Origin: Chryseobacterium sp. 39-10 | Lineage (GTDB): Bacteria; Bacteroidota; Bacteroidia; Flavobacteriales; Weeksellaceae | NCBI GenBank assembly: GCA_001898255.1 | Contig: MKTK01000017.1 | Span: forward strand, 25,938-76,154 | DNA: 50,217 nucleotides | Reading direction: 5' to 3' | In this document: one piece after another, positions 42,542 to 50,217 of the stretch | How the letters are laid out: every line of letters starts with the position of its first letter | Numbering within the stretch: the first letter of the stretch is position 1 | Notes under the pieces: model-generated | What the model saw: the letters and a program-made list of their open reading frames with translations, nothing else | Database searches by the model: none | Told to the model about the DNA's origin: nothing | Made by a program: the position numbers and the translations under genes

Positions 42542-43594
42542 TTAGTTTTTATAAAAACCGTTGGTCGCTATTCCTGTAGTGATGGTCTTCATCAACGTTC
42601 CGGAAAGATTATAAATTCTTACGCTATTGTTTTGGGTAAAAGATGGATCGCTCACAAAAACTTTACTGTCGATGATGTTGAAACCGTAGATAGAACTTGC
42701 CGTTACGTCAAACATAAAATTTGCTTGGTCTCCATTCATGCTGTACAATTTTTTACCCGATGTTATAAAATAAACTATTCCTTTATCTACCGCAAGTTTT
42801 TTTCCGTCGGGAATGGTACTGAAAGTCAGTTGCTGATTAATATTTCCGGTTCTGGAATTGATTTTATAAAAATAAGTTTTACTGCTATCCGATGTTAATA
42901 CATAGATGGACGTATTGTCGGACGCCATATCGCGAATAATAGCATCATCATTCAGTGTAACAACTTTATCCATCGTATTCGTTGTGGTATTAATTCTTGA
43001 AATGGTGTGTCCGGTTGGCAATTCATTGTAAATGGCATCGTACTTTACGCCATCGCTCTGCACATACACGAATCCATCGGAATAGCTCAGTTTGTCGGCA
43101 TAACGATCGAAATCAATACTTTTTACAAAATTATCGGCATTGTCATAAATATTCACTTTTCGTGTGGTGCTAAAATTATTATTGGAGATGTATGTGTAAT
43201 TGGCAGAAAATGCAATATATCGTGGCTGCACCAAATTGGTGGTGATGCTTCCACTTTTTTGGAAAGTATAGCGGTTTACAATTTCCACTTTGGCCGGATC
43301 GTTAACAACCAGGTAAGCTTTGTCGCCTTTCATGCCAATGGATTGAAAAACTTTGCCCAGCACAGCACTGTTGTTATTGCGGCTGAAGATGTCGTCTTGC
43401 TGCTGAGTGAGATCGGATGAGAGAAATGAAACGCTTGCATCTGGCGAAGAAAAGCTGCCTTCGTTAGCAATGATAATTCCTGTTTCATAAGGACCCAGCG
43501 GAATGGGTTCGTACGATAAATCATCTTTTCGGCATGCGGTGATAATGAGTAAAGTTCCTGCGAGGAATAAGGATAAAATTTTAGATGCTTTCAT
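42542..43594 (-). CDS. Beta-propeller-type surface lipoprotein
   Basis: 350 residues with a lipoprotein signal; C21 (ITAC). The mature protein shows repeating segments such as YISNNNFSTTRKVNIYD, VYVQSDGVKYDAIYNE, IYVLTSDSSKTYFYKI and VYFITSGKKLYSMN, which suggest a seven-blade propeller as in YncE/DUF5074-like proteins. In Bacteroidota these often accompany TonB receptors, but none is adjacent here. Upstream on the minus strand is TATATTTA, one base off the -7 consensus. Ligand or function unknown. Confidence 0.8.
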   Translation of the reverse strand: MKASKILSLFLAGTLLIITACRKDDLSYEPIPLGPYETGIIIANEGSFSSPDASVSFLSSDLTQQQDDIFSRNNNSAVLGKVFQSIGMKGDKAYLVVNDPAKVEIVNRYTFQKSGSITTNLVQPRYIAFSANYTYISNNNFSTTRKVNIYDNADNFVKSIDFDRYADKLSYSDGFVYVQSDGVKYDAIYNELPTGHTISRINTTTNTMDKVVTLNDDAIIRDMASDNTSIYVLTSDSSKTYFYKINSRTGNINQQLTFSTIPDGKKLAVDKGIVYFITSGKKLYSMNGDQANFMFDVTASSIYGFNIIDSKVFVSDPSFTQNNSVRIYNLSGTLMKTITTGIATNGFYKN

Positions 43595-43715
43595 GGGGTA
43601 AATATACTGATAAATCTTTTTTTGCGATTATATTTCATTCAGTTAATGCAAGTGTAAAAGGCCTTTCAAAAACGATGAAGGTTAAAATAAAATCCATCCA
43701 AAAAAATACAGCGAA

Positions 43716-44213
43716 TCACTTATGAAAAAAAACAGTGACACTTCCCGTAGAATGAAAAAAGAAATCGTGATCCTCGAATTCAATGTGTGTTTGCGCCTCA
43801 AGATAATCATGAACCATTTTCTGCAACACGCCATCACCAATCCCGTGAATAATTTCTAGTTTGCGCACCTTGTTCTTTCGGCAATCTTCCACCGTTTGCA
43901 CCAACTTTTCGCGTTGTATAGCAATTCTTTCGGCAGCAGAATACAGTTCGGGTGTTTCTACCAATTGTTCAAAATGAAGGTCAAGAGCACGATGCAGATT
44001 TTTGTTTTTACTAATGGGCGTTTTGGTTTTTTCTTTTCGCTGAATGGTTTTTACTTCATCATAAATTGATGGATCAACGATCAAAAGCTGCCGCACATCA
44101 TACTGATGAACAAAGCCATGCTCGTCGCGAAAAAAAACTTGGCTGCCCTTTACAGAAGTAATGGTTCCCTTAAGATTCTGATCAATTACCGAAACACGGT
44201 CGCCAATTTTCAT
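43716..44213 (-). CDS. Smr-domain protein with an N-terminal barrel
   Basis: 165 residues. A short SH3-like barrel (GDRVSVIDQNLKGTITSVKG, about 3-45) is followed by an Smr domain with LDLHFEQL and KLEIIHGIGDGVLQKMVHDYL. Smr domains are DNA- or RNA-nicking modules found at the C-terminus of MutS2; free-standing forms may act on nucleic acid or stalled ribosomes. It is divergent from glyA. The catalytic DLH and HGxG segments are present. Confidence 0.87.
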   Translation of the reverse strand: MKIGDRVSVIDQNLKGTITSVKGSQVFFRDEHGFVHQYDVRQLLIVDPSIYDEVKTIQRKEKTKTPISKNKNLHRALDLHFEQLVETPELYSAAERIAIQREKLVQTVEDCRKNKVRKLEIIHGIGDGVLQKMVHDYLEAQTHIEFEDHDFFFHSTGSVTVFFHK

Positions 44214-44223
44214 TGTTTTTTTG

Positions 44224-44231
44224 CAAATGTA
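44224..44231 (-). promoter_or_regulatory. Perfect -7 box TACATTTG for the Smr gene
   Basis: Minus-strand exact match to TAnnTTTG, ten bases before the Smr ATG; the message would be nearly leaderless. Confidence 0.6.
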
Positions 44232-44232
44232 C

Positions 44233-44300
44233 TCAGGAATTGGGAAAAGAGCAATGTGCTTTTCAGTACCGATAGGAGAAAGTAGTTCGCCAATTCCTGA
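44233..44300. repeat. 11-bp inverted repeat between divergent promoters
   Basis: TCAGGAATTGG (44233-44243) and CCAATTCCTGA (44290-44300) are perfect arms, each just upstream of a -7 box of the Smr gene or glyA. It is arranged symmetrically for one regulator or for a cruciform. Confidence 0.7.
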
Positions 44301-44308
44301 AATTTCGT

Positions 44309-44316
44309 TACTTTTG
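44309..44316 (+). promoter_or_regulatory. Perfect -7 box TACTTTTG for glyA
   Basis: Exact TAnnTTTG match, 31 bases before the glyA ATG; start site expected near 44323. Confidence 0.75.
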
Positions 44317-44347
44317 AGTTCTTAAAAAATTAATTTTAAATATCATC

Positions 44348-45619
44348 ATGAAAACGGATCCAATTTTTGAGCTTATTGAACAGGAAAAGCAGCGACAAAC
44401 CCATGGCATTGAATTAATTGCCTCCGAGAATTTTGTATCGGACAATGTGATGAAAGCGATGGGAAGTGTATTGACCAATAAATATGCAGAAGGGTATCCA
44501 GGAAGAAGATATTATGGGGGTTGCGAAGTGGTGGATGAAGTGGAAACCCTCGCGATTAATCGGGCCAAAGAGCTTTTTGGGGTAGCGTATGCCAATGTAC
44601 AGCCCCATTCGGGTTCGCAAGCCAATGCGGCGATTTACTTGTCTGTCCTTAAGCCGGGAGATCAGATCTTGGGGCTTGATTTATCAATGGGTGGGCATTT
44701 AACCCACGGTTCTGCCGTTAATTTTTCCGGCATTCAGTATCACGCCAATTTCTATGGCGTCGATCGGGAAAGTGGGCTTATCGATTACGAAGCCATGCGC
44801 CAAAAGGCATTAGAAGTAAAACCCAAAATGATTATTGCCGGTTATTCTGCCTATTCGAGAGATTTAGATTTCAAAAAATTCCGTGAGGTGGCTGATGAAG
44901 TGGGTGCAACCTTGTGGGCCGACATTGCGCATCCCGCAGGTCTCATAGCAAAAGGGCTGTTGTCGTCACCATTCGAGCATTGCCATGTAGTCACCACCAC
45001 TACCCACAAAACCCTTCGCGGGCCCCGTGGCGGACTGATTATGATAGGCAAAGATTACGAAAACACATACGGACACAAAACACCAAAAGGCGAAACCAAA
45101 ATGATGAGTGCCGTCATTGATAGTGCCGTTTTCCCCGGAATTCAAGGTGGTCCTTTAGAGCATGTGATCGGGGCAAAAGCCGTGGCATTCGGTGAAGCCA
45201 TCGATTCTCCATTCGGAGATTACGCAAAGCAGGTGATCGCCAATGCAAGGGCTTTAGCTAAAGCAATGATCGATAACGGGTTTAATATTGTGAGTGGCGG
45301 AACCGACAACCATTTAATGCTCATCGACCTCAGAAATAAAAACGTAAACGGTAAAGAAACTGAAAAAGCATTGGTGAAGGCCGATATTACCTGCAACAAA
45401 AACATGGTGCCGTTCGATGATAAAACAGCTTTTACTACTTCTGGTATCCGCTTGGGAACTGCGGCGATCACCACCCGCGGATTGAAAGAAGCCGATATGG
45501 CTACAATCGCCGGACTGATTAACGAAGTAGTCATGAATCTTAACGATGAAACCGTGATTGCAGGCGTTCGTAAAAAAGTGAATGAACTGATGGAATCTAA
45601 GCCGCTGTTTCAGTATTAA
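44348..45619 (+). CDS. glyA: Serine hydroxymethyltransferase
   Basis: 423 residues, full length. The PLP lysine is K221 in [13 protein letters not shown]; the N-terminal signature [36 protein letters not shown] is present. It makes glycine and 5,10-methylene-tetrahydrofolate from serine in the cytoplasm. It has its own promoter and stands alone. Confidence 0.98.
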   Translation: MKTDPIFELIEQEKQRQTHGIELIASENFVSDNVMKAMGSVLTNKYAEGYPGRRYYGGCEVVDEVETLAINRAKELFGVAYANVQPHSGSQANAAIYLSVLKPGDQILGLDLSMGGHLTHGSAVNFSGIQYHANFYGVDRESGLIDYEAMRQKALEVKPKMIIAGYSAYSRDLDFKKFREVADEVGATLWADIAHPAGLIAKGLLSSPFEHCHVVTTTTHKTLRGPRGGLIMIGKDYENTYGHKTPKGETKMMSAVIDSAVFPGIQGGPLEHVIGAKAVAFGEAIDSPFGDYAKQVIANARALAKAMIDNGFNIVSGGTDNHLMLIDLRNKNVNGKETEKALVKADITCNKNMVPFDDKTAFTTSGIRLGTAAITTRGLKEADMATIAGLINEVVMNLNDETVIAGVRKKVNELMESKPLFQY

Positions 45620-45954
45620 TCAGCGACAATTTTAATGTTTTCATGTCACTTTTTGGTGGAAGTAAAGAGCAACGGGATCGTAGTTCTCTCTGTTTTGTAT
45701 GAAAGGGTTTTAAGACCGCTTCACCGCTGAAAAAATGAATGGTCTTCCTTAGTAACTGTCCAAATTTTTACCGACAAGAGTTAAACGTTTTAAAACAATA
45801 GTCATTTCTATGCTTTTGGCACCTTTTGAGCGTTTTTTTACTTTTCATTCCTGATTGAGCCCGATAAATCTACAGATAAAAAGCAAAAAATCCATCTTAA
45901 AGCCCTTCAAAATCAAAAGAAATAAAATTTTAGACCGTTACTTGGTATTCCTAA
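45620..45954. other. 335-base intergenic region, nothing assigned
   Basis: AT-rich sequence between glyA and recX. It contains AAGACC and GGTCTT (6-bp arms) in 45705-45750 but no convincing terminator, promoter consensus or ORF. Confidence 0.5.
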
Positions 45955-46401
45955 ATGAAATCATACACATTCGAAGAGATTAAGCAAAAAATGATGGCCT
46001 ACTGTACCTATCAGGATCGCTGTCATCAGGAAGTGGAGCAGAAAATGCGCGACTTTCTGCTTATTCCGGAGGCAAAGGAAGAGATTCTGCTTTTTCTAAT
46101 GCAGGAAAAATACTTGAATGAGGAACGTTTTACACGAAGTTATATTCGGGGTAAATTCTCGATAAAGTCTTGGGGAAGAAATAAAATCAGCAACCACTTG
46201 CGCCAAAAAGGGGTTCCTGATAAATTGATCCAAAATTGTTTTGATGAAATCGACCCCGCAGCGTATGAACGTGTTCTGGCGAAAACTTACGAACGTTATT
46301 TTGACGCTCAGAAAGGGTTGGCTTATCAAAAACGCTCAAAAACAATTCGTTATTTGCTAAGCCGCGGATTTGAATATGAGGAAATTCTTAAATTAGAATA
46401 A
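45955..46401 (+). CDS. recX: RecX-family regulator
   Basis: 148 residues, three tandem helical repeats; the first and second show YCTYQDRCHQEVEQKMRDFL and YLNEERFTRSYIRGKFSIKSWGRNKISNHLRQKGV. RecX binds RecA filaments and limits recombination. recA is not adjacent in the window. A bidirectional terminator follows. Confidence 0.93.
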   Translation: MKSYTFEEIKQKMMAYCTYQDRCHQEVEQKMRDFLLIPEAKEEILLFLMQEKYLNEERFTRSYIRGKFSIKSWGRNKISNHLRQKGVPDKLIQNCFDEIDPAAYERVLAKTYERYFDAQKGLAYQKRSKTIRYLLSRGFEYEEILKLE

Positions 46402-46510
46402 CACAATTTTCCAACGATCATTTGCTAATACTAAAAATGATTCTCAACATTCAAATTTCCAAATTCATTAAAATTGAATGAGCGGGTAACTTCCTGATAT
46501 TGTAATTGAA

Positions 46511-46553
46511 AAAGGCGAGTGTATCTTCTGCGGAAGTTACGCTCGCCTTTTTT
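46511..46553. terminator. Bidirectional terminator between recX and the FAD oxidoreductase
   Basis: Stem AAAGGCGAGTGTA (46511-46523) with TACGCTCGCCTTT (46538-46550), one G-T mismatch, the inner part extended by CTTC/GAAG; T-tract on the plus strand and AAAA on the other. Confidence 0.9.
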
Positions 46554-46567
46554 CTGCTCCATGTTTA

Positions 46568-47773
46568 TTATCGTCCAAAAGCGAAATATTTAGATAATGG
46601 GTTTTTCTTCTGATGCAACCAATCAGCAACCATCTGCATTCCGGTGACGGAAAAAGTGATGCCGTTGCCGCCAAAGCCCAGCACAAAATACGCGTTCTTG
46701 AAATCTTTGTGCACGCCGATGTATGGCAAGCCATCTTTGGTAGCGCCAAAAGTTCCGGCCCACGCAAAATCTTCCTTGAATTTAAAATCCGGAAAGTTCT
46801 TATGAAAGGCCTGTGTCAGCTTGGTGGCTTTTTTGTGCAGCATTTCATCACGTTTACGCGGGTTGCTGAACTCTTCATCTTCACCGCCAATCAACATTCG
46901 GTGGTCGTCGGTAGTGCGCATGTACAAGTAAGGATCGGAAGTGTTCCAAATGAGCACATCTTTATAGGCATTGGTTAAATCTTCATTAACTTCAGAAATA
47001 ATGGCATAGGTACTGAGCAGGTCGACAAATTTTTCCTTAATCATGTTGGTGCTCTCATAGCCCACGCAATACACAATTTTATCGGCGTTAATGGTTGCGC
47101 CCGAGTCGAGGGTAATTTTATTTTTCCCTTTTGATAATTTTGCGGAAGTCATTTTGGTTTTATCATAGACTTGCAAACCTCTTTTCATGTTAAAAGCGAG
47201 CAGCTCATGCACCAAGCGAAAAGCATCAACACTGGCACCTTGATCTGATAAAATGCCACCGTAAGAAGTGGGTATTTTATATTTTTCCTCAATCTCTTCC
47301 TTTTCCAGCCATTGCACAGCAAAGCCCGCATCTTCGCGCGCTATACATTCTTTTTTTAAACCATCCACATCTTTTTTGAAGCTGGCAAAATACAATGATT
47401 TCTTTTTCTTAAATCCTGCCTTAGACTTAATCTCCTTCGTGAGATCAGAAAGAATATTGATAGAGTCCGAACATGCGTGGTAGCACATTTCTGCACCTTT
47501 TTTACCAATCATCTCGATCAACTGGTACAATGGTGTGTCAATTTCATATTGAAGCATTGATGTGGTTGCAGAGGAACTTCCGTTGGCAATTTCGCGCTGA
47601 TCGATCAGAATAGTTGAATAGCCCTCTTTAATCAGCTGGTGGGCAATTAAACTTCCGGTGATGCCGCCGCCTACCACCAATACCTCGCAGGTTTTATCCT
47701 CGTCCAAAGAAGGATAGGTATTGATGAGGCCGTTTTTCACCATCCAAAAAGGTTCATTAGATTTTAGGTCCAT
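46568..47773 (-). CDS. FAD-dependent amine/amino-acid oxidoreductase (DAO family)
   Basis: 401 residues from ATG 47773 (a TTG 18 bases earlier would overlap the upstream gene). FAD-binding GGGITG starts near residue 35 (VLVVGGGITGSLIAHQL), then GSSSATTSMLQYEID; the C-terminus has FAWAGTFGATKDGLPYIG. The family oxidises amino or amine groups, e.g. gamma-glutamylputrescine or glycine-type substrates; no Rieske domain is present. It ends a four-gene minus-strand operon, starting one base after the stop of the TIGR03915 gene. Substrate unknown. Confidence 0.88.
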   Translation of the reverse strand: MDLKSNEPFWMVKNGLINTYPSLDEDKTCEVLVVGGGITGSLIAHQLIKEGYSTILIDQREIANGSSSATTSMLQYEIDTPLYQLIEMIGKKGAEMCYHACSDSINILSDLTKEIKSKAGFKKKKSLYFASFKKDVDGLKKECIAREDAGFAVQWLEKEEIEEKYKIPTSYGGILSDQGASVDAFRLVHELLAFNMKRGLQVYDKTKMTSAKLSKGKNKITLDSGATINADKIVYCVGYESTNMIKEKFVDLLSTYAIISEVNEDLTNAYKDVLIWNTSDPYLYMRTTDDHRMLIGGEDEEFSNPRKRDEMLHKKATKLTQAFHKNFPDFKFKEDFAWAGTFGATKDGLPYIGVHKDFKNAYFVLGFGGNGITFSVTGMQMVADWLHQKKNPLSKYFAFGR

Positions 47774-47774
47774 T

Positions 47775-48539
47775 TTAGTCTTGTTTTTCAATTAAGTATT
47801 TCCAATACCGCCGAGGTACATGCTGCAAATGCAGTTTCATATTCTTTCTGGCAATAATGTTAGTGCTTTTAAAATATTGCTTCCATAAGGTTTGGTAATG
47901 GTGCTCTTGCTCATCCACGGTCACTAGCTGATCAGACTTCATTAAAGAATCCTGCTCCACTGCAGAGAGCTGTACTTCAGTTAATGAGTTGAGATCATAC
48001 AAGACCCCGTAGTTTCTTTTAACATCGTAAATAATCCAGGGTTGATCGGCATAGCGCTTCCGAAAAAAATCGGTGATTAAAGGTAAAACGTTAAAATCGG
48101 GCTCAATGGTCGCTTGAAACATGCCATCATCGCTTTTCTGAAATCTAATGAAAGCTTTCATTCGGTGGCGCTCGCGGTTAACGCTGGTTAATGTTTGATC
48201 AAATAAGAGCACATGGGGATCCCCAAAATTTTGGAGTATTGCATTATTTCCTAAAAACACCTGCTGCATAATGGTTATTAACGCCTTCCAAACCTCTTGT
48301 TGATCCGAAAGAAATACTTTGAAAATATCGTGCACTTCGTTCTTTTTCAGCTTTTTAAGCAATCCTCTTTGTACCCTTTCCGCCTTATTTACGTCGGTAA
48401 TTATCTCAAAAATTTCTTCAAATAGAGTGCCTGAAAATTCATTGTTTGCAACAGGCGTTACCTGAAAATGCCGTCGTTCGAAGCTCTCGAAAACAGCCGT
48501 TAAAAATCCCGGATAACTTCCATCAAAACAGTAAATCAT
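47775..48539 (-). CDS. TIGR03915-type putative DNA-repair protein
   Basis: 254 residues. YCFDGSYPGFLTAVFESFERRHF at the start and FQATIEPDFNVLPLITDFFRKRYADQPWIIYDVKRNYGVLYD in the middle are the family landmarks (DUF4130). It nearly always pairs with the radical SAM protein encoded at 49107; here a lipocalin gene separates them (four-base gap to it). Related to uracil-DNA-glycosylase-like fusions in other genomes; the exact reaction is unknown. Confidence 0.87.
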   Translation of the reverse strand: MIYCFDGSYPGFLTAVFESFERRHFQVTPVANNEFSGTLFEEIFEIITDVNKAERVQRGLLKKLKKNEVHDIFKVFLSDQQEVWKALITIMQQVFLGNNAILQNFGDPHVLLFDQTLTSVNRERHRMKAFIRFQKSDDGMFQATIEPDFNVLPLITDFFRKRYADQPWIIYDVKRNYGVLYDLNSLTEVQLSAVEQDSLMKSDQLVTVDEQEHHYQTLWKQYFKSTNIIARKNMKLHLQHVPRRYWKYLIEKQD

Positions 48540-48543
48540 CGCA

Positions 48544-49092
48544 CTAATCCTGTGTCGTCCAGATGAAGCGACTCAAATCATAACCGTTCTTTTTCGCGTA
48601 ATCCAGGTATTTTTGTTTGGTACTGTCGGAGATGGTTTTGTTTCGGGAAAGGATCCAGATGTACTCGGTACTTTCGCCGAAAATAAGGGCAGTTTCATAA
48701 TCAGGATCCATCATCACGACGTTGTACTCTGCATAAAAAGGACCGAAAAACGAGACCTTCAGCGCACCTTCTTTGTCAGATCGTGTGAATTTTGCTTTTC
48801 CAACCGCTTCTTCCCATTTGTTTTTGACGTAATTATAACCCTTGTTGACGACTTTAATTTTTCCATCGTCGCGCATCGAATAATTCGCCGTTACATTCTT
48901 CAAATCTTTCTCGAATTTAAAGTCGAATCGAGCGATCTCGTACCAGGTTCCTAAATATTTTTGGCTGTCGAAGTGCTGTACCACTGGAACTTTTTGGCTC
49001 ATTGTATTCTTGCTTGAACATCCCGCAATAAACGATATGATACCGATTCCTACAGCGGCCATCAGCACTTTTTTTACATTTTTATTCTTCAT
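48544..49092 (-). CDS. blc: Outer-membrane lipocalin (Blc-like)
   Basis: 182 residues, lipoprotein signal with C25 (FIAGC). Lipocalin motif GTWYEIARFDFKFEKDL (48-64), and a second conserved strand YVKNKWEEAVGKAKFTRSDKEG; ending in WTTQD. Blc binds lyso- or fatty lipids at the outer membrane under stress. It is inserted between the radical SAM and TIGR03915 genes, so it may be part of the same stress response. Confidence 0.92.
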   Translation of the reverse strand: MKNKNVKKVLMAAVGIGIISFIAGCSSKNTMSQKVPVVQHFDSQKYLGTWYEIARFDFKFEKDLKNVTANYSMRDDGKIKVVNKGYNYVKNKWEEAVGKAKFTRSDKEGALKVSFFGPFYAEYNVVMMDPDYETALIFGESTEYIWILSRNKTISDSTKQKYLDYAKKNGYDLSRFIWTTQD

Positions 49093-49106
49093 GCCATTTT
49101 GTTTTC

Positions 49107-50216
49107 TTAAAATAAACTCAGTTGGTTGCTAGGTATAGTTGATTTATATTTTGATTTAGAGGCAGAGGTAATGAGTGATTTTATACGCATGGGAGCCAAT
49201 TCACCCAATCGAGTTGGTGTATCTGCACAGGTCATAAAAAACTTGGCGCGATTAAAACTAATGCCCATTTTTCGAACCTGGTATTCATGCAATCTTCCAA
49301 ACTTTCTGGCCTGAATCATTTTCATTGCCGATTTCCTTCCCACACCGGGAATACGGATCATTTCCTGAAAAGTCGCTTTGTTGATGTCCACGGGAAAGAA
49401 GTGTGGGTTTCTGAGCGCCCAACCCAATTTTGGATCAATATCCATATCCAGATTTGTAAAGCCGGGATTCAGAATTTCATCCAGCTTAAAATCATAAAAC
49501 CGCAATAGCCAGTCGGTCTGGTAAAGTCTGTTTTCACGAATCAACGGCGGTGGAGATCCAATTTGTGGAAGTAAGCTGTTTTCACTATTGATGGGGATAT
49601 ACCCACTGTAATACACTCTTTTCAGCTGATACTTTTCATAGAATTCGTTGGCGACATTCATGATCTCAAAATCATTTTCAGGCGTTGCACCAATCACCAT
49701 TTGCGTACTTTGCCCTGCAGGGACGAAAAGCGGTTTTCGGCGAATGAGTTGAGATTCGGTTTTCAGTTCATCAATCTGCTCTTGCACAAATGCCAATGGT
49801 TTGCGTACGCTGTCGTGATCTTTCTCTGGCGCAACCATCTTTAAACCTTTTTCGGTCGGCATCTCTAAATTGATGCTCATACGATCCACATACAAACCTG
49901 CTTCTTTGATGAGTTCCTCACTGGCCCCGGGAATAGTTTTTAAATGAATATAGCCGTTGTAACGTTCTTCCTGCCTTAGTTTTTTAACGATACGCATCAA
50001 TCGCTCCATCGTGAAATCTGCGTTTTTGAAGATACCCGAACTCAAAAACAAACCTTCAATATAATTGCGCCTGTAAAAATTCATGGTCAGTTCCACCACT
50101 TCATCTACGGTAAAAGCAGCTCTTTTTACATCGTTACTTTTTCTGCTTACACAAAAGGAACAGTCGTAAATACAGTGATTGGTTAAGAGAATCTTGAGCA
50201 GCGAAACACACCGTCC
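49107..50216 (-). CDS. TIGR03916-type radical SAM DNA-repair-like protein, 5' end cut by window
   Basis: The open frame reaches the window edge (369 codons visible). The radical SAM cluster motif CxxxCxxC is CIYDCSFC at about 50151-50174, just beyond the first plausible in-window starts, so the gene clearly begins outside. The C-terminus has a helix-hairpin-helix DNA-binding part (DINKATFQEMIRIPGVGRKSAMKMIQARKFG). Partner of the TIGR03915 gene downstream; function in DNA modification or repair is predicted only. Confidence 0.9.
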   Translation of the reverse strand, partial: GRCVSLLKILLTNHCIYDCSFCVSRKSNDVKRAAFTVDEVVELTMNFYRRNYIEGLFLSSGIFKNADFTMERLMRIVKKLRQEERYNGYIHLKTIPGASEELIKEAGLYVDRMSINLEMPTEKGLKMVAPEKDHDSVRKPLAFVQEQIDELKTESQLIRRKPLFVPAGQSTQMVIGATPENDFEIMNVANEFYEKYQLKRVYYSGYIPINSENSLLPQIGSPPPLIRENRLYQTDWLLRFYDFKLDEILNPGFTNLDMDIDPKLGWALRNPHFFPVDINKATFQEMIRIPGVGRKSAMKMIQARKFGRLHEYQVRKMGISFNRAKFFMTCADTPTRLGELAPMRIKSLITSASKSKYKSTIPSNQLSLF

Positions 50217-50217
50217 A

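Noticed and set aside
47774-47791. TTG start for the FAD oxidoreductase
   Set aside because: An ATG at 47773 removes the overlap with the upstream gene and places the fold at the normal distance.

Overview
The window looks like a Bacteroidota (Flavobacteriia) genome, most plausibly from the Chryseobacterium/Weeksellaceae neighbourhood; the genus is an inference. The evidence is the repeated use of the Bacteroidota -7 promoter box TAnnTTTG, families nearly confined to the phylum (RteC, DUF1896, DUF3945, DUF3347, DUF3810, CarboxypepD-reg outer-membrane proteins), and weak or absent Shine-Dalgarno sequences.

Three blocks are visible. (1) Positions 1 to about 34,250 are one side of an integrative and conjugative element (ICE) of the broad CTnDOT type; no integrase, relaxase or tra gene lies inside the window. 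Its cargo starts with a copper-defence region (1-9,099): the end of a CopA-type ATPase, a small CxxC chaperone, a Cys/Lys-rich secreted protein, then a tight eight-gene operon with a CPH-type Cu ATPase, DUF3347, DUF305, YHS/TRASH-like and haem-binding-domain proteins and a multicopper oxidase fused to a beta-barrel-like tail. Second comes an envelope module (10,253-20,810): a two-component system, an undecaprenol/diacylglycerol kinase, two PAP2 phosphatases, an Omp85-like barrel, a TauE/SafE permease, a PepSY-like protein, a TonB-receptor-like barrel, an HD hydrolase broken by a stop codon, and a half-size EamA transporter. It is bracketed by two rteC genes, the first frameshifted. The ICE core follows on the minus strand (21,754-34,053): a methylase/helicase giant interrupted by a TGA, DUF1896, ORF6N-PLD, topoisomerase III, DUF3945, two excisionase-like HTH proteins and a third RteC.

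(2) Around 34,054-34,582 is a non-coding transition with hairpins, a perfect promoter and an unassigned 36-codon ORF; the ICE end probably lies here. (3) From 34,583 to the end is ordinary chromosome: a short-chain dehydrogenase; a sugar-uptake and kinase operon with DUF3810; PlsC-like acyltransferase and GtrA; CCA-adding-type enzyme; a beta-propeller lipoprotein; Smr protein and glyA in divergent orientation; recX; and a four-gene operon with the TIGR03915/TIGR03916 DNA-repair-like pair, a lipocalin and an FAD oxidoreductase.

The most notable observation is a nearly identical operator-promoter unit repeated five times in the envelope module: two 8-bp half-sites (consensus TTCTAAAT) exactly 11 bp apart, with the second half-site 22-23 bp before the G of a TTTG/TTTTG -7 box. 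It stands before the response regulator gene and before four of the following transcription units. This is what a regulon of that OmpR-family regulator should look like, so the module is probably a self-contained, mobile, envelope-stress regulon. A second word, GGCAGnGTTTGkC, recurs in three intergenic regions of the ICE core. Three independent gene-breaking lesions all fall in the ICE half of the window.
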